The position numbers and the translations under genes are program-made. Positions 27,655 to 37,117 of a stretch of DNA of 64,000 nt are shown piece after piece. Source of the stretch: Bacteroidales bacterium (GTDB lineage: Bacteria; Bacteroidota; Bacteroidia; Bacteroidales; WCHB1-69); NCBI GenBank assembly GCA_017615795.1, contig JAFZZK010000005.1, positions 98,810-162,809 of the forward strand, in the 5' to 3' direction. The notes under the pieces were generated by a model. The model was given only the letters and a program-made list of their open reading frames with translations. It made no database searches and had not been told where the DNA came from. How positions within the stretch are numbered: the first letter of the stretch is position 1; the number at the start of each line of letters is the position of its first letter.

Positions 27655-28926
27655 ATGAAAATAGACATTCTACTCGGTTTGCAATGGGGCGACGAAGGCA
27701 AAGGCAAAGTAGTGGACGTGCTCACCTCCCGCTACGACGTCATCGCCCGTTTCCAAGGCGGTCCCAACGCGGGACACTCGTTAGAGTTCAACGGCATTCG
27801 CCATGTACTGCACATCATCCCCTCCGGCATCTTCCACAAAGAGAAGATGAACATCATCGGGAACGGCGTGGTCATTGACCCTGTCATTTTTGAGGAAGAG
27901 ATTTTGGCATTGGAGAAGATGGGCTGCACCCCGACGGAGAACCTGCGAATTTCCAAGCGTGCGCACCTGATTCTGCCCACGCATCGCCTGCTTGACGCCG
28001 CCTACGAGTCCAAAAAAGGCGACCGCAAGATCGGTTCCACCCTCAAAGGCATCGGCCCGACCTATACCGACAAGACCGCCCGCACAGGCCTGCGCATCTG
28101 CGACCTTCAATCCCCCAACTTCGAATCCAAATACAAACAACTGATCGAAGCCCACAAAGAGATTCTCGACCAGTACCACTTTGAGTATGGCGACAAGTTG
28201 CCGGAAATGGACCGTCAATGGCATGCTTCATTAGCCAAGTTGCGCCAATTCCCCTTCATCGACGGGGAATACGATATTCACGATGCCTTGCAACAAGGGC
28301 ACAGTGTATTGGCGGAGGGCGCGCAGGGCACCATGCTCGACCTGGAGTTCGGCTCTTACCCCTTTGTAACCTCCTCCAACACCATCGCCGCCGGCGCCTT
28401 CACGGGCCTTGGCCTTGACCCGCACCTTGCAGGCCGCGTGTATGGCATTGTCAAGGCCTACTGCACCCGCGTGGGCAGCGGTCCCTTCCCCACGGAGCTC
28501 TTCGACGAGACTGGCCAGCGCCTCCGCGAGCAAGGCAACGAGTACGGCGCCACCACCGGTCGTCCCCGCCGCTGCGGCTGGCTCGACCTTGTGGCTCTCA
28601 AATATGCCGTCATGGTCAACGGTGTCACCGATATCGCCCTCACCAAGGCCGACGTGATGTCCGACTTCGACACCATCAACGTCTGCACGGCCTATCGTGT
28701 CAACGGCCAAATCACCGACCACGTGCCCACCGACCCCGATGTCGCCGTGGAACCCGTCTACACCACCTTGCCCGGCTGGAAAGCGGACATCAGCCAATGC
28801 AAAAGCTACGAAGAACTTCCCGAGACATTCAAGGCCTACATCCGCTATATCGAGGAGCAAACCAACACGACAGTCTCCATCATTTCCGTAGGTCCCGACC
28901 GCAACGCCACCATTTTCAGGAACTAA
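27655..28926 (+). CDS. purA: Adenylosuccinate synthetase
   Basis: A 423-residue GTP-dependent ligase that joins IMP and aspartate on the way to AMP. The N-terminal GTP loop is QWGDEGKGK (residues 10-18), then the catalytic Asp and the IMP-binding region GGPNAGHS, with STLKGIGPTYTDK and the arginine loop TTGRPRRCGWLD downstream. Length is normal for the family. The ATG at 27655 gives the conserved MKIDILLGLQWG start. An upstream in-frame extension to 27511 spans the promoter and is rejected. Confidence 0.96.
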   Translation: MKIDILLGLQWGDEGKGKVVDVLTSRYDVIARFQGGPNAGHSLEFNGIRHVLHIIPSGIFHKEKMNIIGNGVVIDPVIFEEEILALEKMGCTPTENLRISKRAHLILPTHRLLDAAYESKKGDRKIGSTLKGIGPTYTDKTARTGLRICDLQSPNFESKYKQLIEAHKEILDQYHFEYGDKLPEMDRQWHASLAKLRQFPFIDGEYDIHDALQQGHSVLAEGAQGTMLDLEFGSYPFVTSSNTIAAGAFTGLGLDPHLAGRVYGIVKAYCTRVGSGPFPTELFDETGQRLREQGNEYGATTGRPRRCGWLDLVALKYAVMVNGVTDIALTKADVMSDFDTINVCTAYRVNGQITDHVPTDPDVAVEPVYTTLPGWKADISQCKSYEELPETFKAYIRYIEEQTNTTVSIISVGPDRNATIFRN

Positions 28927-28935
28927 CTTCTTCCC

Positions 28936-31900
28936 ATGACCCTGCTGCGCCGCATCCAACTCCTATTTCTACCCTGCTTGTTTCTCATTACGAATGGCAC
29001 GGCACAATCCACGGCAACGGAGAGGGATCAGGCGTTCCTGCGCATGCTCCAGAAGCAAGTCGACTCCTTATACCACACTTTCGACAAGGCCGCCGACCCC
29101 GTCCGGCTTCTGACGGTGCGCGTGGAACATCGCAACGAAAGCCACTGGTCTGCAGCCATGGGGGTCATCACAGACCAATTAGAGGATGAACGGAAACAAC
29201 TGAGCGTCACCATGCGCGTAGGTACCGAATGGGTGGACAACTTTTCTCCCATCGACGGCCGCCAACCCGACAAGGCACGCGCCATCAAAGTGTATGACAT
29301 TCCCTTGGATGGCAATGAGCGAGCAGTCAGGCAGGTGCTTGCCATGGCCGTACAGGAGGCTTACCAGGAGGGACGCGCGCGCTACCACCGCGCCTTAGCC
29401 GCCCACCAAAGCCATCAAGTGCCACCGCAAGGCGACTTTGCCATCGAACCCTCCGTGGCTTATTTCGAACCACCGCTCAACATCGAACTCCATACGGACG
29501 TCATCCGACATTCGTTAGCCACCGCCACCGGAGCACTCGAGCACCCCGACTCCGCCCTCTGTTCTGCAGAACTTCAGTTTCTGCTCGACCGCAAATATTT
29601 AGTCAACAGCGAGGGAACTGCCATTGCCGAGGACAACAGCCGCACCACACTGATCGTCACACTGTCAGGCACCGCTGTCGACAACACACCACTCACTCTG
29701 CACAAGAACTATTATTGCACAACTCCTCACGAGTTGCCGCTCTCCGAAGATCTCTCCCGCGACGTACAGAACATGGAGAGCACCATGATGCAAATGCGAC
29801 ACTCCCAACGGGGTAGTGCCTCCGTCTGTCCGGTATTGTTCGAGGATGAAGCCGCCCCCGTCTTTTGGCAATATGCCTTCACCCCTGTGCTGCTCAATCC
29901 CAACACCCCTGTCAACTCCGTCGTAGCCCCTGTCCACTGGCAAGTCGTCTCCGCCCCTGCAGAGACCTCTTACAACAACCAGAAACTGTTCGGAAGCTAT
30001 TTCTACGATGACGAAGGCAAAGAGGGTGAGCGACTATTGCTCGTCGACGACGGCCAACTTATCGCCGTACCCTATGCTGCCAACAGCAGCCGTCAATTTC
30101 ACCACAGCAACGGCCACGGGCGGGCAGCACTCGACCGCACCCCCATGCCCATGCCCTCCAATCTGCTCGTCTCCACTACCGCTCCCCTATCACAAACAAC
30201 ACTGCGACAATATTTTAAACAGTCCCTCACAGCCCAGGAAGCGGAATTTGGCTATCGTGTCACTGCAGCCATCATAAGCGATGGCAACATCCGTCCCGAA
30301 GAGGTTTGGAAAATCTATGCCGACAACCGCCCTGACGAGATGGTGCACGGCATCGAGTTGCACGGCACGCCCCGCATGCTACTCACTCAGTTAGGTGGCG
30401 GCGGCGACAAAGGAGCTTGCACTGCCTTTATGGAAAACGGGGTGCCCTACCACTGCTGCGCCCCAGCGACGTGGGTGAAGATGATGGAAGTTGAGGTTGA
30501 GCCTGCAAGCGCAAGTGAAGCAATAACAATCCCCAAAACCGCAGGCGAAACGGTTGCCGCCGAAGAAACCGATAGCGAGGCAGAACCGTCACCCCTGCTT
30601 TGGGCGATGAAAGACGATATGCGTCATACTTTGTCCACTTTCAAGAACAAGGACATTCCTGACCCCTATTACGTGCGCCATCTTGTCACCGACGCACAAG
30701 TTCATTGCGTGACAAGCAGTTTGGGAAGCACTGTATCCACCAGATCCTATCCTATCAAGGAGGTGGAGACTAAAATGTTAGTGGGGACCGACCGGCTAAA
30801 CAACGATAATGTCTCGGCACCCGACGAAGACATTCGCGCACCATTGTCCATATATAATGATTATTGGTATTTGCGGCAGGTATTCGGAAACCAGTCGAAG
30901 ACCGCGTATCGCCAGGCTGCACGCCAATACGCCGAAAAAGAACAGCAACTGCGGTTGTTGCCCGACTCTGTGCGCCTGGCGTTGCCACCTGACCGCGTTG
31001 CCAACCCAGCGGCGCAATCCAGCACCGTGAGTCTTCTTGAGCCAACTGATCCCGCCAAGTTGGTAAACTTCGCCAACGAGATCAGCTCACTTTTCGAGCG
31101 ATATGACTTCTTAACCAACTCCGGCGTGGAGTTATATGACATTCAAGGCAAAGTATCATTCGCGGCAAGCGACGGCACCCTCTACCACCAGCCCATCAAT
31201 CTGTTGCGCATCCGTATCTTCGCCGAGACAATGGCGGCCGACGGCACGGTATTACGCGACCGTACCGATGTTTTTTTGCCGCATCTTGACAACGAGAACC
31301 TCGCCAAGATTTCCGGCAATACCGTCAATGCAGATTGGAAACGCCATACTGTCAACAGGATGGCACAACGTCTGAAAGAGTTGCGCACCGCCCCCGAAAT
31401 GAGCGAAACCTACGACGGACCTGTTCTGCTCATGGGTGAGGCTGTCGCCGACTTGTTCGCATACGCCTGTGCGGAGGTGCAACCCAACCTCATCGCCACG
31501 CATCCGCAAGTGGTGCTCCATCCTGACGACAACAAGACAATCCTGACTCAACCGGCCACCCTCGACAGTCAAATCGACCACGTTATCGCAAGCAAACTGA
31601 TGGACGTGGATGCATACAACACCAAAAGTGCCTATCACCAAAAAATCCAGAATGGCGAGAGCAACTCATCCTACGAAATAGAGACGCCCTTGGCAGGCGC
31701 CTTTGCCACCGATGCCGAAGGGGCAGTCAGCGAGCCACATTGGGAAATCATCCGCCGCGGGGAACTTATCACGCTGCTCAGCACGCAAGTGCCCACCGAG
31801 GGTGTGCGCAAGAGCAACGGACACGCGCGCCTCGCGTTGCGTAACGGACACGTCACAATCGAACCCGGCCCCGGCGTTTTAGAGATGACCTGTCACAGAA

Positions 31901-32253
31901 CAATCGGCAAAGATCAACTTATGAAACTCCTGTGCAAACAGGCTCGCTCCGCCAAACAACGTCACGCCTACATCATCCTCAAAACCATCACTGAAAACGG
32001 TGTATGCAAACCGTTCCACGTCCTCCGCATAGATGCAAACACTGGAAAAACAACGCCCGTCAGGATTGACAAACCCATAGAATTCAACTTGTTAGACTAC
32101 AAATATCTGGAGGCCGCATCGCAAGACAAGAGTGCCTGCAACCGCATGGTGGACAGCCAGTCAGACACCACCCTCGACGGCATTCCCTGCAGCTTCATTG
32201 TCCCGGACATCATTCTTCTAAGCAAATTCAAACTGTTGAATATCAACAAGTAA
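28936..32253 (+). CDS. Secreted tandem TldD/PmbA-like protein with degenerate metal sites
   Basis: A 1105-residue protein with a signal peptide (cleavage near TAQS, about residue 24). Two TldD/PmbA-like halves can be made out. In the first half (about 25-530), [23 protein letters not shown] with [10 protein letters not shown], and the terminal GACTAF...[17 protein letters not shown] follow the order of TldD C-terminal motifs. The second half (about 640-1090) repeats this with [16 protein letters not shown] and [13 protein letters not shown]. The HExxxD/HExxxH zinc site of true TldD appears as DEAAPVF (about residue 303) and GEAVADLF (about 830), so the metal-binding His residues are gone in both. 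Probably not a metalloprotease. Role unknown. It starts 9 nt after purA. Confidence 0.7.
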   Translation: MTLLRRIQLLFLPCLFLITNGTAQSTATERDQAFLRMLQKQVDSLYHTFDKAADPVRLLTVRVEHRNESHWSAAMGVITDQLEDERKQLSVTMRVGTEWVDNFSPIDGRQPDKARAIKVYDIPLDGNERAVRQVLAMAVQEAYQEGRARYHRALAAHQSHQVPPQGDFAIEPSVAYFEPPLNIELHTDVIRHSLATATGALEHPDSALCSAELQFLLDRKYLVNSEGTAIAEDNSRTTLIVTLSGTAVDNTPLTLHKNYYCTTPHELPLSEDLSRDVQNMESTMMQMRHSQRGSASVCPVLFEDEAAPVFWQYAFTPVLLNPNTPVNSVVAPVHWQVVSAPAETSYNNQKLFGSYFYDDEGKEGERLLLVDDGQLIAVPYAANSSRQFHHSNGHGRAALDRTPMPMPSNLLVSTTAPLSQTTLRQYFKQSLTAQEAEFGYRVTAAIISDGNIRPEEVWKIYADNRPDEMVHGIELHGTPRMLLTQLGGGGDKGACTAFMENGVPYHCCAPATWVKMMEVEVEPASASEAITIPKTAGETVAAEETDSEAEPSPLLWAMKDDMRHTLSTFKNKDIPDPYYVRHLVTDAQVHCVTSSLGSTVSTRSYPIKEVETKMLVGTDRLNNDNVSAPDEDIRAPLSIYNDYWYLRQVFGNQSKTAYRQAARQYAEKEQQLRLLPDSVRLALPPDRVANPAAQSSTVSLLEPTDPAKLVNFANEISSLFERYDFLTNSGVELYDIQGKVSFAASDGTLYHQPINLLRIRIFAETMAADGTVLRDRTDVFLPHLDNENLAKISGNTVNADWKRHTVNRMAQRLKELRTAPEMSETYDGPVLLMGEAVADLFAYACAEVQPNLIATHPQVVLHPDDNKTILTQPATLDSQIDHVIASKLMDVDAYNTKSAYHQKIQNGESNSSYEIETPLAGAFATDAEGAVSEPHWEIIRRGELITLLSTQVPTEGVRKSNGHARLALRNGHVTIEPGPGVLEMTCHRTIGKDQLMKLLCKQARSAKQRHAYIILKTITENGVCKPFHVLRIDANTGKTTPVRIDKPIEFNLLDYKYLEAASQDKSACNRMVDSQSDTTLDGIPCSFIVPDIILLSKFKLLNINK

Positions 32254-32340
32254 GAAAACATCATTGTTTTTTCAACAAAAGAATGGAGTTATTGTTGAAA
32301 AAAATTATCCACTCCAAGAGCAAGAAAAAAAATATTTTCC

Positions 32341-32348
32341 TATTTTTG
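32341..32348 (+). promoter_or_regulatory. -7 box for pyrBI
   Basis: TATTTTTG on the plus strand. It lies downstream of the ATG at 32283 that opens the longest frame, so that ATG cannot be on this transcript. Confidence 0.6.
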
Positions 32349-32404
32349 CCTGACTTTTGCGGGGGTAGGGCTTATTGTGTCGACAATATTAACCACAAAA
32401 ATAT

Positions 32405-32410
32405 AGGAGG
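32405..32410 (+). promoter_or_regulatory. Shine-Dalgarno site deciding the pyrB start
   Basis: AGGAGG lies 7 nt before a TTG codon at 32418. This is a perfect Shine-Dalgarno core in a genome where such sites are otherwise scarce, and it supports TTG initiation. Confidence 0.75.
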
Positions 32411-32417
32411 ATTTATT

Positions 32418-33341
32418 TTGCTTAAAAACAGATGTTTAATAGACCCGTCGGACTTCACTCGTGAAGAGTTCCGCGAAATCTTCGATTTGGCGCATCAGAT
32501 TATTGCCGATCCGAAGAAGTACTGGAAGAGTTGTGAGGGAAAAATCCTGGCAACTCTTTTTTATGAACCGAGCACACGCACGCGGTTGAGTTTTGAGACC
32601 GCCATGTTGCGGTTAGGCGGCCAAGTCATCGGCTTCTCGGAGGCCGCGTCCTCGTCGACCGCCAAGGGTGAGAGCATTGCCGACACGTTGCGGACCGTGG
32701 AGTGCTACGCCGACATCGCGGCGATGCGCCATCCCAAGGAGGGTGCCCCGCGTCTGGCATCGCACTACATCCACATGCCGCTCATCAACGCCGGTGACGG
32801 CGGTCACCAGCACCCCACGCAGACCCTGACCGACATCCTCACCATCGAACGCTTGCGCGGCGGTGTGGAGAACAAAGTCTACGGTTTCTGCGGAGACCTC
32901 AAGTTCGGACGTACTGTCCATTCCCTCATCAAGTTCCTCAGCAATTACGAGGGCGTCCGCTTCATCCTGATTTCTCCGGAGGAACTGCGCGTGCCCGAGT
33001 ACATCCGCGAGGAGATCATCAAAAAACGCGGCATTCCCTTCCAGGAAGTGGACCAGATGGAACCCTACATGGGCGAGATGGACTTCCTCTACATGACCCG
33101 TGTGCAGCGTGAACGCTTCTTCAACGAGGAAGACTATATCCGCCTCAAGGACCGCTTCATCCTCGACGCCGAGAAGATGACCTACGCACGCCCCGACACC
33201 TACATCCTGCACCCCCTGCCCCGCGTCAATGAAATCAGCGTCGAGGTGGACAGCGACCCCCGGGCACAATACTTCAACCAGGCCAAGAACGGCATGTTCG
33301 TCCGCATGGCATTGATTTTAAAACTGTTGGGGATCTACTAA
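32418..33341 (+). CDS. pyrB: Aspartate carbamoyltransferase, catalytic chain
   Basis: A 307-residue enzyme forming N-carbamoyl-aspartate in pyrimidine synthesis. The carbamoyl-phosphate loop is [13 protein letters not shown], followed by the [11 protein letters not shown] flexible loop, HQHPTQTL, and the C-terminal HPLPRVNEI with aspartate-binding residues. Starting at TTG 32418 gives LKNRCLIDP, which fits family length (about 305-310). The frame is open back to an ATG at 32283, but that stretch spans the promoter and is not conserved in character. pyrI follows after 52 nt of short CGTAAATC-like repeats. Confidence 0.94.
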   Translation: MLKNRCLIDPSDFTREEFREIFDLAHQIIADPKKYWKSCEGKILATLFYEPSTRTRLSFETAMLRLGGQVIGFSEAASSSTAKGESIADTLRTVECYADIAAMRHPKEGAPRLASHYIHMPLINAGDGGHQHPTQTLTDILTIERLRGGVENKVYGFCGDLKFGRTVHSLIKFLSNYEGVRFILISPEELRVPEYIREEIIKKRGIPFQEVDQMEPYMGEMDFLYMTRVQRERFFNEEDYIRLKDRFILDAEKMTYARPDTYILHPLPRVNEISVEVDSDPRAQYFNQAKNGMFVRMALILKLLGIY

Positions 33342-33393
33342 ACCATATTCCCTCGTAAATCGTAAACCGTAAAACCGCAAATCGAACATCATT

Positions 33394-33828
33394 ATGTTAG
33401 AAATCAACAGTATAGAAAAAGGAATCGTCATCGACCACATCAAGGCCGGCTACGGCGTCACCGTGTTCAACTACCTGCACCTCGACAAGGCGGAGTACAA
33501 CGTCGCCCTCATCATGAACGCCTACAGCGCCAAAATGGGGAAAAAGGATATCATCAAAATCAACAATGTCATCGACATCAACTACGACTTCCTCGGCCTC
33601 ATCGACCCCAACGCCACCGTCAACATCATCGAGGACGGCAAAACCATCAAGAAGGTGAAGCTCGAAGTGCCCGAAAAGGTGACAAACATCATCAAGTGCA
33701 AGAACCCCCGCTGCGTCACCTCCGTGGAACACTATTTCGACCACGTCTTCCATCTTGTGGACAAAGGAAAGCGCTCCTATCGCTGCGAATATTGCGACGA
33801 CATCGTCATCCCCTACCCCAACCAATAG
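33394..33828 (+). CDS. pyrI: Aspartate carbamoyltransferase, regulatory chain
   Basis: A 144-residue regulatory subunit that binds CTP/ATP and joins catalytic trimers. The N-terminal nucleotide-binding domain starts MLEINSIEKGIVIDHI. The zinc site is complete with Cys102, Cys107, Cys131 and Cys134 (CKNPRC and CEYC). It is followed at once by a strong terminator, so pyrBI forms a two-gene operon. Confidence 0.95.
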   Translation: MLEINSIEKGIVIDHIKAGYGVTVFNYLHLDKAEYNVALIMNAYSAKMGKKDIIKINNVIDINYDFLGLIDPNATVNIIEDGKTIKKVKLEVPEKVTNIIKCKNPRCVTSVEHYFDHVFHLVDKGKRSYRCEYCDDIVIPYPNQ

Positions 33829-33860
33829 ACCGACACAATATCCAGTATCTCCAATATCAA

Positions 33861-33898
33861 TCGTACAATTTTGATTATCAATATTGTACGATTTTTTT
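33861..33898 (+). terminator. Terminator of pyrBI
   Basis: Nine-base-pair stem TCGTACAAT / ATTGTACGA with a 13-nt loop, followed by seven T residues. Confidence 0.85.
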
Positions 33899-33930
33899 CT
33901 TAAAAAAGTCGTTTATATGCAAAAAGTTTG

Positions 33931-33938
33931 TATTTTTG
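33931..33938 (+). promoter_or_regulatory. -7 box for tRNA-Cys
   Basis: TATTTTTG on the plus strand, 16 nt before the tRNA. Confidence 0.65.
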
Positions 33939-33954
33939 CAGCCTCTTAACGAGT

Positions 33955-34025
33955 GGTCTCTTGGCCGAGTGGTTAGGTACCGGTCTGCAAAACCGTTGAC
34001 TCCAGTTCGAATCTGGAAGAGACCT
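33955..34025 (+). tRNA. tRNA-Cys (GCA)
   Basis: A 71-nt tRNA. The acceptor stem GGTCTCT pairs with AGAGACC, and the discriminator is T, as expected for Cys. The anticodon loop CTGCAAA gives anticodon GCA. The T arm is TCCAG-TTCGAAT-CTGGA. CCA is not encoded. Confidence 0.96.
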
Positions 34026-34027
34026 CA

Positions 34028-34066
34028 AAATAAAACGACACCGTATGCGGTGTCGTTTTATTTTTC
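34028..34066 (+). terminator. Terminator of tRNA-Cys
   Basis: A 16-bp perfect stem (AAATAAAACGACACCG and its complement) around a TATG loop, ending in a T-run. From here to 34198 I saw no further feature. Confidence 0.9.
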
Positions 34067-34198
34067 TCATCCCCAACAGATCCGAGTGGGTTGTGCCCTG
34101 CCCTCCACTGCAGAAAGGGGATGTTTGCAAGGAAATGAGAGTTTGATTGTGTTATTTTCCCGTTAAACAAGTACACTTTACGGGACAAAAGCGTATTA

Positions 34199-35008
34199 TT
34201 AGTTGTTGCTCTTATTTACTGCTTTTGACTCCCTTTTTGCTGAAATGACGCACAAATTCACCACCGGGTCCTTCAGGAAACCGATATGCGGGTACTGTTC
34301 GCCATTCTTTTCCAGCTGTTTCTGCAATTTACGGGCATCCTCGCGCAGTTCGGTCATCCGCACGGCATAGTCGTGCTCGTAACAGGGGAACCACCCCGCG
34401 CCAAAATCCCGATGGTGGAGACTGCTTTGCACCCTCTTGTGGACGAATTTGAGCTTTGATCTGAGGTAGGCGAGATGATTGAACGAACATCCGGGCTGGC
34501 CAAGCAGCTGTGCCAGCAATTCGATGTATTCTTCATCGGAAAGGATTACCGGACAATGAACCAGCTTGTCGTTTTTGTCGCCATCCCAATCGAAGAAATG
34601 CAGGTCGAAGTTGTACTCATAGACAAAATCGTCAATGTCGATGTTGGTGTACGTCCACTCCGAGCCGCCGAATGCGGTGATGTCCACATCAATGTCATAG
34701 CCGATTTCGTAAACCCTGTCGCGGAATTCGTCGGCCCGGTCTTCATCGCTCTTCAGCTCGGAATTGCGGGCGATTTCCTCTTTAAGGGCGCGCACGCGGG
34801 CCACGATTTCATCAGAAAGCGGAATGTAGAAGTCGTTTTCGTAATCCGGGTCGAAAATGGCCTCGCAGTGGTAGTATTTCGCCCGTTTTTTGGTTTGAAG
34901 GAACTCCGCTGCTTTCTGCTTGTGCCACTCCTCGTATTCTCTCACGCGTTTTTTTTGCAAAATGGCGATCTTTTCATCGCTGTACTCTTTTCCGTTGATT
35001 TCCATCAT
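34199..35008 (-). CDS. Uncharacterised charged protein
   Basis: A 269-residue soluble protein starting MMEINGKEYSDEK (ATG at 35008; a second ATG lies at 35005). Residues 10-45 are helical and rich in Lys/Glu. The centre (about 110-165) is rich in Asp with aromatic residues (ITAFGGSEWTY, FDLHFFDWDGDKNDK). The end is helical and contains LREDARKLQKQLEKN. No family recognised. Its promoter box at 35048-35055 faces away from the 35157 gene across a symmetric inverted repeat, so the two are probably co-regulated. Confidence 0.75.
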   Translation of the reverse strand: MMEINGKEYSDEKIAILQKKRVREYEEWHKQKAAEFLQTKKRAKYYHCEAIFDPDYENDFYIPLSDEIVARVRALKEEIARNSELKSDEDRADEFRDRVYEIGYDIDVDITAFGGSEWTYTNIDIDDFVYEYNFDLHFFDWDGDKNDKLVHCPVILSDEEYIELLAQLLGQPGCSFNHLAYLRSKLKFVHKRVQSSLHHRDFGAGWFPCYEHDYAVRMTELREDARKLQKQLEKNGEQYPHIGFLKDPVVNLCVISAKRESKAVNKSNN

Positions 35009-35047
35009 AGTTTTTAATTTTTGGGTTGTTGAATCTTGAATCGGTGG

Positions 35048-35131
35048 CAAAAATAAAGAAACAACAGGGGAACTTGAAATTTTTGTAACCTTACAAAATT
35101 CCGACCTGCATTTCAGCATCAACTATCTTTG
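35048..35131. promoter_or_regulatory. Divergent promoter pair with central 16-bp inverted repeat
   Basis: The minus-strand -7 box TATTTTTG is at 35048-35055 and the plus-strand box TATCTTTG is at 35124-35131. Exactly midway, 26 nt from each box, lies TTTGTAACCTTACAAA (35082-35097), a 7-bp inverted repeat with a CC centre. The same arrangement with the same spacing occurs at 53872-53955. The repeat centre would be near -48 for both genes, a position typical of activator sites. Confidence 0.7.
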
Positions 35132-35156
35132 CGGCGAAATTCAAAAACAACAAATT

Positions 35157-35348
35157 ATGACACAGATCAAAGTGTTTTCCGCCCATCAGCCGGGCACAGA
35201 CGTGATTGAGAACAAAGTGAACAATTTTCTCAAGGAGAATGATGGCAAAATCATCTTCAAGGACATCAAGTATGTGGAACAACCTAAAGAGCACCACGGC
35301 AATCCATGGCACGAGTGGACGGTGGTTGTGGTTTACGAACTGCCATAG
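35157..35348 (+). CDS. Small protein, Cse60-like
   Basis: A 63-residue protein starting MTQIKVFSAHQPGTDVIENKVN. The pattern (I/V)KVFS, a helix with NxFLxEN, then IIFKDIKYVEQ and a final VVVVYEL strand resembles the small Cse60 family known from sporulating Firmicutes and also found in non-sporulating bacteria. Function unknown. It starts 25 nt after the -7 box at 35124 and probably heads a transcript that includes the next gene 45 nt downstream. Confidence 0.65.
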   Translation: MTQIKVFSAHQPGTDVIENKVNNFLKENDGKIIFKDIKYVEQPKEHHGNPWHEWTVVVVYELP

Positions 35349-35393
35349 GTTCTGCTTACGGATGAAAATGATTATCAAAACAACAGCCCAACA

Positions 35394-36986
35394 ATGAACA
35401 TCTTATATTTGCACGGTTTCGGCTCTTCAGGGCAGAGCAGCACCGTTGAATACCTGAAAAAGTCCCTGCCTGATTATTATAACATCACTGCTCCCGACAT
35501 CCCCGTGGATCCGGTGGAGGCGTTGCCGTTCCTCCGTGAACTTTGCGAGAAGGAACATTTCAGCATCATCATCGGAACGAGCATGGGGGCGATGTATGCC
35601 CAGCAACTGCCCGCCGACTTTGTGCGCATCTGCGTCAACCCGGCGCTGCATCTCTCGCAGTTAACGGATGTCCTGAAGACCGGCACTTTCGATTTCTTCC
35701 AGCCCCGCAAGGACGGACAGACACAGTTTACCATCACGGAGGAAATTATCCAGCACTATCGCGAGATGGAGGAACATCAGTTCGACAACTGGCGTCCCGA
35801 CAATCCCGAAAACCTCCTTTGTATAGGGCTGTTCGGCGACAAGGACACCACGGTGAATTGCCGCGAGGAGTTCCAGCGATACTATCCTAACGTGCAGACG
35901 TTTGCGGGCGGCCACCGCATGAACCAGAAGGTTCTTAAGAACGTTGTGGTGCCCATCATCAAGCGGTTGGAGGAATGTCGCCGGGATGCGGGACAAAAAC
36001 CCAACGCTTTCGAAAAGGTGTTGTCGTTAGCTAAGTCCGGCCTTCCCGAGGCGCAGTGGTATGTAGGGCACCATTATGAGTACTATTCCAACCATGAAGC
36101 GGGTTACAAGGAGCAAGTTGAGTACTGGTTTCGGCAAGCGGCTGAGCAGCACTACCCGCCTGCCGAACTGGCATTAGGGGAATTCCTCTATTATGGCCGC
36201 TACACCTATAGAACCGATCCCGAGTGCGAACAATGGCTGCTTCCCGCTGCCGAACACGGGGAGGCACGCGCCTGCTACTTTCTTGGGAAGCTGGCAAAAG
36301 ACAAAAAGGATATGGCAGAGGCGTGCCGATGGTGGCGCAAAGGTGCCGAAGGCGACGACGAATGGTCGCAGCAAGAGCTGGCTTTCTGCTACGAAACCGG
36401 ACAGGGTGTTCCCTACGACCTTGACAAAGCCATTGAATGGTACAAGCGAGCCGCCCTGCACGAGTTCTGCATCGGCAATGTGGATGCCTGCTACCAAATC
36501 GCCGTGCTCAAGAAGTACGCAATGGAAAAGTATGCCGACCTTATCGGCTGGGAGTCAGACCGTTTTTGGGAGGGAGAGAAAGAGATGCTAAACGGGAATC
36601 TGGCCAAAGCAGTAAGTTTGTGGCGCTGGACTCCCGATCCTCGTGCGATGGTGATGGAGGCGTGGCAGATGCTGCATGTGGTGGAGGGTGTCGTGGAAAA
36701 TGAGGGAGAAGAGTATTTCGATGACGACGAAATGTTCTTCGAGGAGGAGGAAGAAGCCATCAAGGCGGTGGCCGAGACTTTTCTCGCTGAAAAGCATCCC
36801 GCTGCCTACTATCTGAAAGGATACCTGTACGAATATGGCATCTGCTACATCAAGCCCGATGTTTTCAAAGCTGTTGACTGGTACAAAAAGGCGGCGGAAG
36901 CCGGCGACGAGGTGGCGGCGTGGAAAGTGAAGGATTTAGAAAAAGAGATGAAGGCCTCGCATTTGATTGAGGACGTGGGGATATAG
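35394..36986 (+). CDS. YqiA-type alpha/beta hydrolase fused to Sel1 repeats
   Basis: A 530-residue protein. Residues 1-195 form a small UPF0227/YqiA-like esterase domain with LYLHGFGSS at the N-terminus, nucleophile elbow GTSMG (Ser63), an acidic residue in FGDKD (Asp150 or Asp152) and His175 in AGGHRMN. From about 205 onward come Sel1-like helical repeats (GLPEAQWYVG, ARACYFLGKLA, ACRWWRKGAEGDDEWSQ, AVDWYKKAAEAGDEVAA). An acidic insert lies near 440-460. Such fusions are unusual. The esterase part is probably active by its residues. The substrate and partners are unknown. Confidence 0.85.
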   Translation: MNILYLHGFGSSGQSSTVEYLKKSLPDYYNITAPDIPVDPVEALPFLRELCEKEHFSIIIGTSMGAMYAQQLPADFVRICVNPALHLSQLTDVLKTGTFDFFQPRKDGQTQFTITEEIIQHYREMEEHQFDNWRPDNPENLLCIGLFGDKDTTVNCREEFQRYYPNVQTFAGGHRMNQKVLKNVVVPIIKRLEECRRDAGQKPNAFEKVLSLAKSGLPEAQWYVGHHYEYYSNHEAGYKEQVEYWFRQAAEQHYPPAELALGEFLYYGRYTYRTDPECEQWLLPAAEHGEARACYFLGKLAKDKKDMAEACRWWRKGAEGDDEWSQQELAFCYETGQGVPYDLDKAIEWYKRAALHEFCIGNVDACYQIAVLKKYAMEKYADLIGWESDRFWEGEKEMLNGNLAKAVSLWRWTPDPRAMVMEAWQMLHVVEGVVENEGEEYFDDDEMFFEEEEEAIKAVAETFLAEKHPAAYYLKGYLYEYGICYIKPDVFKAVDWYKKAAEAGDEVAAWKVKDLEKEMKASHLIEDVGI

Positions 36987-37013
36987 CACGGTGTTGGCGT
37001 GGCCTGCCGATCC

Positions 37014-37041
37014 GTAGAGACGCAAAATTTTGCGTCTCTAC
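37014..37041. repeat. 28-bp perfect palindrome (GTAGAGACG family)
   Basis: GTAGAGACGCAAAA followed directly by its reverse complement. A relative with a different core lies at 43000-43025. Both are followed by CAAATCCCC and the CTGCTAATAGCAG-type box. Short dispersed palindromes starting GTAGAGACG are a familiar type of interspersed repeat in this phylum. It could act as a terminator stem for the upstream gene. Confidence 0.85.
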
Positions 37042-37048
37042 AAATCCC

Positions 37049-37096
37049 CTGCTAATAGCAGAAAACGGCCCTGCATAACCATCAATCGTATTTTTG
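37049..37096 (+). promoter_or_regulatory. Repeated promoter module 1
   Basis: The box CTGCTAATAGCAG (37049-37061) is a 5-bp inverted repeat with an AAT centre. It lies 27 nt upstream of the -7 box TATTTTTG (37089-37096). The 27-nt spacer is nearly identical in module 2. It drives the WG-repeat gene starting at 37118. Confidence 0.7.
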
Positions 37097-37117
37097 CAAC
37101 GACAAAGACAGACAAAC

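Noticed and set aside
32283-32417. A 45-residue N-terminal extension of PyrB
   Set aside because: It spans the -7 box at 32341, is Lys/Phe-rich and unlike the family. The TTG with AGGAGG fits better.
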